NCBI GenBank assembly: GCA_944389685.1
Contig: CALXNF010000048.1
Coordinates: 1 to 15,064, forward strand
Reading direction: 5' to 3'
DNA: 15,064 bases
Source: an uncultured Alphaproteobacteria bacterium
GTDB lineage: Bacteria > Pseudomonadota > Alphaproteobacteria > Rs-D84
In this document: positions 6,700 through 11,775 of the stretch, one piece after another
Position numbering within the stretch: the stretch's first letter is position 1
Layout: every line of letters begins with the position of its first letter
Made by a program: the position numbers and the translations under genes
Notes under the pieces: model-generated
What the model was told of the DNA's origin: nothing
The model's input: the letters and a program-made list of their open reading frames with translations, nothing else
The model's database searches: none

Positions 6700-8037
6700 T
6701 TACTCACCTAACTTTTTAATAGATTCCGCAGACATTAAAATATTGTACTTAGCATTCAATAAAGCCATATCCAACTGATACAAGCCTGCGGATACTTCTG
6801 CTAACTCAACAGCAGATGTTTGACCTGACGCAAAACGCTCGCTTGAAAAAGAGTAAGCTTTTGCAGCCAAATCACGTGCTTTTTCCAACGTACTTAAATT
6901 TCCACGTAAATGATTATATTTATCAATCGCGCGAGCATATTCTTCAGTTGTCATTTTCTTTGCCTTGTCTAAATCTTGACGTGCGGCCTCAGCGTTCATC
7001 GCTTCTATCGTTGCATTAGCCATATTGGCACCGCCACTAAAAATTGGCACCTGTAAAGCCAGCCCCCAGTATGCAGATTGAGTATTAAAACCTTCAAACA
7101 CATTCGGCATGTTATCGCCCATAGCGATATAATTATAAGATGCCGTCGCAGCCAATGTCGGCAAAGCCCCATCACGCTTAGACCTTGCGCTACGTTCATA
7201 CATTTGAATTTGTTCGTTCAACACATCCCACTGCGGTGTAGAAGTTAATTCTTTTACCACATCTAAGTCGGGAAATTTTTTGGGGAACTCATCAGTCAGA
7301 TTTAATTCTTCATTTATATCGATGCCAGCTAAAATTTTTAACATTCTATGTGCGGTATCACGGTTAAATTCTGCATCAGATAAATTGATTTCTTTAGCTG
7401 CGATATCAGACTCTATCTTAACCAAATTGCTACGATTGGCTCGTCCTGCGGACGTTAAACTTTTACGCGCGGCTTGGGCAGCTTCTAAATCTTGTCGAGA
7501 TATCTCAACAATTTTATCGGTCATTTTGGCTGTCCAATAAATATCCGCAGCACTATAACTAACCTCTCGCCGAGTAACCTCTTTGCCAGACTCAGCCATT
7601 TTTATTGCGGCTTTTACGCTTTTAACGGCATTACCGATTTTACCAAAAGTATAAATTGGTTGCGTAACAGAAACCCCAGCCATAAATACGCTGTCCTGCA
7701 CATCTAAACTAGCAGGAAAGTGTAACGGCTGAGTCAAATATTGCGACAATAAATCATCAAGTTCTGGCGGAATAGATACTTGATATGATTTAGTTGGGTC
7801 TTTTACATTAACTAAATTCATATATGTTGCCGTTCCTTCGATCTTGAACCAACGATTAGAATTAGCGACATCTAAACTTGCCTCGGCCTTTTTTACGTTT
7901 GCCTCCGCTTTCTTTAAATCTTGGGACTCAGCTAAAATCATTTCAACCGCATCGTTTAGCGTCAAATCCATAGCATAAACACTATTTATCGTCATGAATA
8001 AAGATAACAAAAATACAGAACCACAGAATTTACGCAT
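6700..8037 (-). CDS. TolC-family outer-membrane efflux channel
   Basis: A 445-residue outer membrane factor that would form the exit duct of the tripartite pump. A signal peptide is visible (MRKFCG, then a hydrophobic core, with cleavage likely after VYA at residue 22). The mature protein starts with the family pattern LTLNDAVEMIL. It continues with two structural repeats of long helices rich in Ala, Lys and Glu separated by beta-strand stretches. The motifs VTQPIYTFGKIGNAV and LQVPIFSGGANMAN mark the paired membrane strands. The length suits the family. Its ATG lies within the last codons of marR (8-nt overlap), and it ends two bases before the adaptor gene, so the genes are probably translationally coupled. 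Substrate is unknown. Confidence 0.92.
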   Translation of the reverse strand: MRKFCGSVFLLSLFMTINSVYAMDLTLNDAVEMILAESQDLKKAEANVKKAEASLDVANSNRWFKIEGTATYMNLVNVKDPTKSYQVSIPPELDDLLSQYLTQPLHFPASLDVQDSVFMAGVSVTQPIYTFGKIGNAVKSVKAAIKMAESGKEVTRREVSYSAADIYWTAKMTDKIVEISRQDLEAAQAARKSLTSAGRANRSNLVKIESDIAAKEINLSDAEFNRDTAHRMLKILAGIDINEELNLTDEFPKKFPDLDVVKELTSTPQWDVLNEQIQMYERSARSKRDGALPTLAATASYNYIAMGDNMPNVFEGFNTQSAYWGLALQVPIFSGGANMANATIEAMNAEAARQDLDKAKKMTTEEYARAIDKYNHLRGNLSTLEKARDLAAKAYSFSSERFASGQTSAVELAEVSAGLYQLDMALLNAKYNILMSAESIKKLGE

Positions 8038-8479
8038 TTTCTAACTCCATCTTTGTCAAAATACCATTTATCGTTTTTAATGATTTTGTTAACGCATCTT
8101 CGTCCGAACGAGATAATTTAGAAAACAAATTTTCCATAACAGTACGCATAGTATCTAGCGCCTGAGAAGCAACTTTCTTACCAGCCTCAGTTACTGAATA
8201 CCAAGTATTACGACGATCTTCTTCGTCAATTTTACGCGCGACCAACCCATCCATTTCAAGCTTTCTAAACGTAGCGCACAAATTTGGCGCCGTTACCATT
8301 TCTCTGCGCGCAATATCTTTTAATTTTGCCGCCCCCCCTAAATGCAAACGCACTAAAACGCTTAACTGTTGACGTGGGTAACCAGAAAACACAACCGGAT
8401 TTTTCTTTAATTTATCCGACAATCTATCAAGAATAAAAATATTGTCTTCTAATAATCTTACGAATTCTTTTCTGGACAT
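8030..8479 (-). CDS. MarR-family transcriptional regulator of the efflux operon
   Basis: A 149-residue winged-helix regulator. The core spans about residues 45-115: QLSVLVRLHL, helix-turn-helix LKDIARREMVTAPNLCATFRKLE, wing EEDRRNTWYSVTEAG with the conserved Asp-Arg-Arg pattern, then a C-terminal dimerisation helix. Such proteins usually dimerise on palindromes of about 16-20 bp and release DNA on binding small phenolic or other ligands. It is the first gene of the pump operon and overlaps the tolC-like start, so it very probably represses itself and the pump. A matching palindrome lies between promoter and ribosome binding site. The start is set by AAGGA seven bases before the ATG. The ligand is not predictable from sequence. 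Confidence 0.92.
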   Translation of the reverse strand: MSRKEFVRLLEDNIFILDRLSDKLKKNPVVFSGYPRQQLSVLVRLHLGGAAKLKDIARREMVTAPNLCATFRKLEMDGLVARKIDEEDRRNTWYSVTEAGKKVASQALDTMRTVMENLFSKLSRSDEDALTKSLKTINGILTKMELENA

Positions 8480-8489
8480 TTACAATCCT

Positions 8490-8507
8490 TTTTATTACTT
8501 AATAAAA
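8490..8507. promoter_or_regulatory. Candidate MarR operator
   Basis: TTTTATTA-CT-TAATAAAA is a perfect 8+8 bp palindrome with a 2-bp spacer, lying between the marR start of transcription and its ribosome binding site. A second palindrome, TTTAAT-AA-ATTAAA (8540-8553), sits between the -35 and -10. Both suit a homodimeric MarR protein, but chance palindromes are common in AT-rich DNA. Confidence 0.5.
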
Positions 8508-8530
8508 CAAATTCATTAAAAATCTTAACG

Positions 8531-8558
8531 ATTATAAGTTTTAATAAATTAAATGCAA
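8531..8558 (-). promoter_or_regulatory. Promoter of the marR-efflux operon
   Basis: On the minus strand TTGCAT (8558-8553) and a perfect TATAAT (8536-8531) are 16 bp apart. Transcription is expected to start near 8524, giving a leader of about 45 nt that contains the palindromic operator candidate. Confidence 0.7.
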
Positions 8559-8616
8559 GAGCAAAAATTAAAAATTTTTATTTTTTATTTCTAAAACAGT
8601 CACACTAAAAATGTTA

Positions 8617-8644
8617 TTGCAAAAATTGAAAAGATAGATATAAT
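8617..8644 (+). promoter_or_regulatory. Promoter of tRNA-Gln
   Basis: TTGCAA (8617-8622) and a perfect TATAAT (8639-8644) are separated by 16 bp, placing the start about six bases before the tRNA. Confidence 0.7.
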
Positions 8645-8656
8645 CTTAGGTACTTT

Positions 8657-8730
8657 TGGGGTGTCGTCTAATGGTAGGACAAGAGATTTTGGTTCTCTTT
8701 ATCATGGTTCGAATCCGTGCGCCCCAACCA
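8657..8730 (+). tRNA. tRNA-Gln (anticodon TTG)
   Basis: A complete cloverleaf of 74 nt with encoded CCA. The acceptor TGGGGTG pairs with CGCCCCA (one G-U). The D-arm is present with GGTAGGAC. The anticodon stem AGAGA/TCTCT encloses the loop TTTTGGT, giving anticodon TTG, which reads CAA/CAG. The T-arm is GGTTCGAATCC-like. A hairpin follows that uses the terminal ACCA in its stem. Confidence 0.95.
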
Positions 8731-8768
8731 ATAATTTAACCCGCCATTGTGCGGGTTTAATTATTGGT
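8727..8768 (+). terminator. Hairpin after tRNA-Gln, probable terminator or processing hairpin
   Basis: Arms 8727-8744 and 8751-8768 are 18 bp long with a single mismatch around the loop CATTGT. The strong core AACCCGC/GCGGGTT is followed by a T-rich stretch (TTTAATTATT), as in intrinsic terminators. The left arm contains the tRNA's ACCA end, so the full hairpin would compete with tRNA 3' processing. Confidence 0.6.
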
Positions 8769-8850
8769 CCGTGGCCGCGGTTCGCGACCCGCAACGAACG
8801 TTGCTGGTTCGAAAACAAGTGGGTAAGCAAGTAATAACGCGATCGAGCCT
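8769..8850 (+). repeat. GC-rich tRNA-tail element, copy A
   Basis: A non-coding GC-rich stretch in an AT-rich surround, directly after the tRNA-Gln hairpin. It shares five ordered blocks with the element after tRNA-Glu: GTGGCCG (8771-8777), GCGG of CCGCGG (8775-8780), GGTTCGAA (8806-8813), AACAAGTGG (8814-8822) and CGCGATCGAGCC (8838-8849). Local hairpins are possible, such as GCAAC/GTTGC (8791-8804), or TTGCT/AGCAA (8801-8830) with the AACAAGTGG block in its loop. Confidence 0.6.
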
Positions 8851-8918
8851 TTTACATTTCCTCGCAAGCCTAGGAAATAAACATTTATCTCATTAAACGA
8901 ACCAAAAACACAATAAAG
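8851..8918. other. Short AT-rich spacer with a 7-bp hairpin
   Basis: ATTTCCT (8856-8862) and AGGAAAT (8872-8878) can pair across a 9-nt loop. No T-run follows on either strand, so it is not a clear terminator for the minus-strand gene that ends at 8919. Nothing else is recognised here. Confidence 0.4.
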
Positions 8919-10238
8919 CTATCTAGTTTTTATACCATTTTCTATAAAAAATCGCTTTTGACCCACGGTATACTTTTTATATCCCTGAGCTTTAAGAGAA
9001 GCAAGCGCCCGTCCATACGAAGTGGCAAAACAGTCTGGCAAACAACCTGACAACCAAGAAAAATAAACTTTATATGCATCCCCCAAACAAGCAGAAACTA
9101 AATCCGCAGTCGGTCCATAAAAATTATTTTTTGTCACAGCCGAAATTATACTTTCTATCTCAAACGGTAAAAGATCTGGATAATTTTCCGTTAAAAATCT
9201 TCGCGCCAAAGCCTCATCTGAAGGTTCAAATTTACTATTTCTGTTTCCTATAATAGCCCCCCATAAAACTACTGCTAATAAAACCGGTAATGGATCTTGA
9301 CGCAAACTCAAAGCAATGTCTATTCCCATAACCCCTACTTCCGCAATATTGCACAAGCTATTGAAAGCAGATTTATGTTGTGACTCAATCATATCTATCT
9401 TAGGTAAGATTTCAGAAAATAATACATTTGAATAATATGATTTTTCTTTTAAAATTTGCCTAAAAGAACTGGGTCTTAATAAAGCTTCCCGCTGTTCCGA
9501 AAACAAAGAAAGTTTTTCAACAGAATTTTCAAACTTATTATAAAATTCATAATCTATATTGTCAATTTCAACCTTAGACAAATCTCTTTTACCTTCAGAT
9601 ACAAAAAATTCTTTGTTGTTTTCTCGATAACTTTTATTTGGTATGTTATCTAAATCTAAACGAATTATATTTTCAGGTCTAAAAGGAACATATGAAATAT
9701 GACCCTTATCCTCAAAATGATTCACATAGTGAAAACCGTCAAAACCGCACGATTCAAAATAATGAATCATTCTTTGTAAAAATAGGTGATATCTATCCGA
9801 AGCCTCTTCAGAAGTTTTATTTCTTGAAACTTCATACAAAGAATCTTTTTCTAACTCATTCTTCACATTTTCCCACGAAGTACTTTCAAAAGGAGCTTTA
9901 ACAATATAATCATATGTAAAATCTAATTTTTCATGTCCTAGATCTTTTATGAAATGGTATAATAACATACTCGAATAAAATCTATAGTTATGCAACGCAT
10001 TTACGTCCTGCAGTTCATATGTATTTTTTAGCTTTAATTTTACAGGAATTATACGTCCCAAACCTTTTGTACAAGATGCAACGATACGTCCGCCAAGCCC
10101 TTCTTCTTTCTTTAGACCATTACTTGCCATTTCTTTCGCCGCATATATAGACCCAAAATGGCTTAAGGGTCTAAAGCGAACGAAATCGTTATAGGTACCA
10201 TGATAAAAAACAGCATCCTCTGCTAAAAAACGCGTCAT
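8919..10238 (-). CDS. Predicted ADP-ribosyltransferase-like protein with degenerate HD-like C-terminal domain
   Basis: A 439-residue protein with no signal peptide or clear membrane segment. The N-terminal part follows the layout of ART-fold domains. It has FYHGT (residues 11-15), then GSIYAA (29-34), then RIIPVKLKLKNTYEL (62-76), and closes with CGFDGFHYVNHFED (164-177) and SYVPFRPENI (182-191). His13, Tyr32 and Glu176 could form an H-Y-E-type triad, as in polyvalent-protein ART domains. Residues about 285-420 resemble an HD phosphohydrolase helical bundle, but where the His-Asp pair is expected the sequence reads VVLWGAIIGN (Trp326-Gly327). Asp387 in LGDAYKVY may be the retained last Asp. 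The start has AAGG upstream and a consensus promoter. The gene lies alone, antisense to the two tRNAs that flank it, as acquired cargo often does. Both domain calls come from pattern reading. A toxin, effector or phage/plasmid-derived enzyme is possible. Confidence 0.55.
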   Translation of the reverse strand: MTRFLAEDAVFYHGTYNDFVRFRPLSHFGSIYAAKEMASNGLKKEEGLGGRIVASCTKGLGRIIPVKLKLKNTYELQDVNALHNYRFYSSMLLYHFIKDLGHEKLDFTYDYIVKAPFESTSWENVKNELEKDSLYEVSRNKTSEEASDRYHLFLQRMIHYFESCGFDGFHYVNHFEDKGHISYVPFRPENIIRLDLDNIPNKSYRENNKEFFVSEGKRDLSKVEIDNIDYEFYNKFENSVEKLSLFSEQREALLRPSSFRQILKEKSYYSNVLFSEILPKIDMIESQHKSAFNSLCNIAEVGVMGIDIALSLRQDPLPVLLAVVLWGAIIGNRNSKFEPSDEALARRFLTENYPDLLPFEIESIISAVTKNNFYGPTADLVSACLGDAYKVYFSWLSGCLPDCFATSYGRALASLKAQGYKKYTVGQKRFFIENGIKTR

Positions 10239-10257
10239 TAAAAAACCTTTTCAAGAA

Positions 10258-10285
10258 ATATTAGTACGATAAAAAAAATTGTCAA
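10258..10285 (-). promoter_or_regulatory. Promoter of the ART-like gene
   Basis: On the minus strand a perfect TTGACA (10285-10280) and TAATAT (10263-10258) are 16 bp apart. The start is expected near 10251, with a leader of only about 13 nt containing AAAAGG. Confidence 0.6.
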
Positions 10286-10405
10286 CCCAAAAACGCATCT
10301 TTGCGCACAAGCGGTCCTCTTTTTTTCCTTATCAATTTTTCATTTATTACATCCGATATAATCTTCTTCCTAAATTATTTTCTAAACCCAAAACTCATTT
10401 ACAAT

Positions 10406-10433
10406 TTGCAAATAAATAAATAAATGATAATAT
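10406..10433 (+). promoter_or_regulatory. Promoter of tRNA-Glu
   Basis: TTGCAA (10406-10411) and TAATAT (10428-10433) are 16 bp apart, ending 11 bp before the tRNA. The spacer is a run of AAAT repeats. Confidence 0.55.
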
Positions 10434-10444
10434 GCTATCTGCTT

Positions 10445-10519
10445 GGTCCCATCGTCTAGCGGTTAGGACGTCAGATTCTCATTCTGAAAACACGGGTTCG
10501 ATTCCCGTTGGGACTGCCA
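10445..10519 (+). tRNA. tRNA-Glu (anticodon CTC)
   Basis: A 75-nt cloverleaf with encoded CCA. The acceptor GGTCCCA pairs with TGGGACT, including a terminal G-U. The D-arm has GTCTAGCGGTTAGGAC. The anticodon stem TCAGA/TCTGA encloses the loop TTCTCAT, giving CTC, which reads GAG. The T-arm is ACGGG-TTCGATT-CCCGT. A CTC isoacceptor reads only GAG, so a TTC tRNA-Glu must exist elsewhere. The last 19 nt plus four flanking bases are repeated 171 bp downstream. Confidence 0.93.
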
Positions 10520-10523
10520 AAAT
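10501..10523 (+). repeat. 23-bp direct repeat, copy 1 (tRNA-Glu 3' end)
   Basis: This begins with ATTCCCGTTGGGACTGCCA, the 3' side of the T-arm, the acceptor strand and CCA, and runs on through AAAT. It is identical to 10672-10694. Confidence 0.95.
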
Positions 10524-10671
10524 GTTTATTCGCCACGAAGTGCTAAATAAAGATTTTGTGGCCGGCTCCGCGGAATTGAAGCCGTGCACACGGGTTTGAA
10601 TCGCAGGCGAGAGGCGAACAAGTGGACGCCGGTGATGCGCGGTACACGCGAACGAGCCAAGGTGACGAAGT
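10524..10671 (+). repeat. GC-rich tRNA-tail element, copy B, between two tRNA-end repeats
   Basis: 148 bp, non-coding, and GC-rich from about 10558. It shares ordered blocks with the element after tRNA-Gln: GTGGCCG (10558-10564), CCGCGG (10568-10573), GGTTTGAA (10593-10600), AACAAGTGG (10617-10625) and CGCGAACGAGCC (10647-10658). Predicted hairpins are GGCG/CGCC (10613-10616 with 10627-10630), which puts AACAAGTGG in the loop, and CGCG/CGCG (10638-10650). ACACGGGTT at 10588-10596 copies the 5' side of the tRNA-Glu T-arm. Probably transcribed with the tRNA, since no strong terminator separates them. Confidence 0.65.
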
Positions 10672-10694
10672 ATTCCCGTTGGGACTGCCAAAAT
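10672..10694 (+). repeat. 23-bp direct repeat, copy 2 (partial tRNA-Glu copy)
   Basis: An exact copy of 10501-10523, starting 171 bp downstream. It contains only the last 19 nt of the tRNA plus AAAT. No 5' acceptor strand or anticodon arm precedes it, so it is not a functional tRNA. Confidence 0.95.
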
Positions 10695-10709
10695 ATTTTA
10701 TCATAATTA

Positions 10710-10737
10710 TTGACAATTCTATTTTTTGTACTATAAT
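10710..10737 (+). promoter_or_regulatory. Consensus promoter of the 191-residue gene
   Basis: Perfect TTGACA (10710-10715) and perfect TATAAT (10732-10737) with 16 bp between them. Transcription should start near 10744, about 16 nt before the ATG at 10760. This fixes the gene start downstream of the tRNA-tail element. Confidence 0.85.
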
Positions 10738-10759
10738 ATATTTCAGCAAAGAGATTATC

Positions 10760-11335
10760 ATGTCTAAAAGCAGATCTAATTTTAACAAAATTTTTGCAAC
10801 AGCTACAGGTGCTACCGTACTTGCTGCAGCTTTTGCGCTATGTTTTATGTCATATATCTTAAACTACGATACGCCTAAAAATCGTAATGAAGAATTATTT
10901 CAACAACGTGAATTTGTTCGTTATATGGAAAACGCACAAGACGCTGCCAAAGCAAGCGCTATAGAAAAAGCCCAAAATCTTCCAGATTATAAAAAGCTAA
11001 ATGAACGAATATTACTTCTAGAAGAAGCCGGCTATAACGCAAGCAACAGCAAAACCTATGCGGCACTAGAACAAAAAGCAGATTCTTTAATTAATGATCA
11101 AATATCACAAGATCCTAAATTAAAAGCTATCACGAAAAAAATAAATGAGTCTTACAATCAAATCAAAAGGTTAGAAGCAGATAGCGCCAATTTAGACTCT
11201 GTGCAAAATTTGCCAATTAACCAACGTTTAAAAACTAATGGGTTAAAAATCAATTTGGCTTTAAATAAAGCACAAAAGAAAAATTATGAAAACCGTATAA
11301 AATCTTTAGAAAAACAATTGCAAAACAGTAAATAA
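10760..11335 (+). CDS. Membrane-anchored coiled-coil protein, function unknown
   Basis: A 191-residue protein I do not recognise. A short basic cytoplasmic start (MSKSRSNFNK) precedes one hydrophobic segment (about residues 11-34). A long Lys/Glu/Gln/Ala-rich region (about 40-191) follows, with helical heptad patterns such as NERILLLEEAGY and KINESYNQIKRLEAD and a C-terminal NRIKSLEKQLQNSK. The likely topology is one N-terminal anchor with a helical domain in the periplasm, which is an inference. The reading frame is open upstream to 10622, but that start would lie within the tRNA-tail element and upstream of the consensus promoter. The ATG at 10760, preceded by AAAGAGA, is therefore preferred. 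It is monocistronic and ends at a strong hairpin. Confidence 0.8.
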   Translation: MSKSRSNFNKIFATATGATVLAAAFALCFMSYILNYDTPKNRNEELFQQREFVRYMENAQDAAKASAIEKAQNLPDYKKLNERILLLEEAGYNASNSKTYAALEQKADSLINDQISQDPKLKAITKKINESYNQIKRLEADSANLDSVQNLPINQRLKTNGLKINLALNKAQKKNYENRIKSLEKQLQNSK

Positions 11336-11360
11336 AAAAACGCCTAACAAGGCGTTTTTT
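11335..11360. terminator. Bidirectional intrinsic terminator
   Basis: Six A, CGCCT (11341-11345), loop AACA, AGGCG (11350-11354) and six T form an 11-bp stem flanked by A and T runs. It serves the coiled-coil gene on the plus strand and gyrA-merR on the minus strand. Both stop codons lie at its edges. Confidence 0.9.
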
Positions 11361-11754
11361 AAACCACTTTAAGCAAATCCTTGGCTTGTTCTAACAAATT
11401 TATTACCGTATTTAATTGTTGCTCATTAATGCTTGCACCAGTTTTTTGTTGTTGCAAAGCATTGCCCGCCAACGCCTCACCACCACCTTGTACAAAATCA
11501 TCTGCATTTTTGGGCAAAGCCCCTTCACGCAATAACTTCTTTACGCCAGCGATTGTCATACCATGTTTATACAACAAATCTCTAATTACAACCAATCTAT
11601 CAACGGTTTCTGCACGATAATATCTGCGACCACCAGCCCCAGTTGTTGGGCGAATAGCGACAGGGAATTGTTTTTCCCAATAACGCAAGGTATGTGCCGG
11701 CACAGACAAGCGTTTTGACACTTCATTTATAGATGCAAAATATTCATTATCCAT
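11359..11754 (-). CDS. MerR-family transcriptional regulator
   Basis: A 131-residue protein with a MerR-type winged helix at residues about 8-75: SINEVSKRLSVPAHTLRYWE, then FP.AIRP..GAGGRRYYR and the second helix pair ending in GMTIAGVKKLLREG. The VPAHTLRYWEKQFP and GGRRYYR wording is typical of the short alphaproteobacterial MerR regulators commonly found next to ihfA. That association is family knowledge and is one reason for the taxonomic call. The C-terminal part is low complexity (Gly, Ala, Gln), then a short helix (NTVINLLEQAKDLLKVV). There are no metal-binding cysteines, so metal sensing is unlikely. AAGGGG precedes the start. The gap to gyrA is 21 bp on the same strand, so it is probably co-transcribed with gyrA. 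Confidence 0.9.
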   Translation of the reverse strand: MDNEYFASINEVSKRLSVPAHTLRYWEKQFPVAIRPTTGAGGRRYYRAETVDRLVVIRDLLYKHGMTIAGVKKLLREGALPKNADDFVQGGGEALAGNALQQQKTGASINEQQLNTVINLLEQAKDLLKVV

Positions 11755-11775
11755 ATCAGCACCCCTTGCTTATTA

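Noticed and set aside
6197..6778. A 193-codon plus-strand open frame
   Set aside because: It is antisense to the adaptor gene, with odd composition (many His, Arg, Tyr, Ile and Cys), no promoter and no ribosome binding site.
8851..8918. Terminator of the ART-like gene
   Set aside because: The 7-bp hairpin has no T-run on the minus strand, so I list it only as a hairpin.
10672..10694. A second tRNA-Glu gene or a simple tRNA pseudogene
   Set aside because: Only the last 19 nt are present; no D-arm or anticodon-arm sequence lies upstream, so it is not a duplicated whole tRNA that decayed.
10622..10759. An upstream extension of the 191-residue gene to an ATG at 10622 (237 residues)
   Set aside because: The extension would translate the tRNA-tail element and the second tRNA-end repeat, and lies upstream of a perfect TTGACA-16-TATAAT promoter. 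The ATG at 10760 is the natural start.
10479..10788. Two minus-strand open frames with motifs such as GIEP and DSNP
   Set aside because: These are reverse-strand readings of tRNA T-arm and tRNA-tail sequence, a well-known source of spurious proteins. There is no ribosome binding site or domain.
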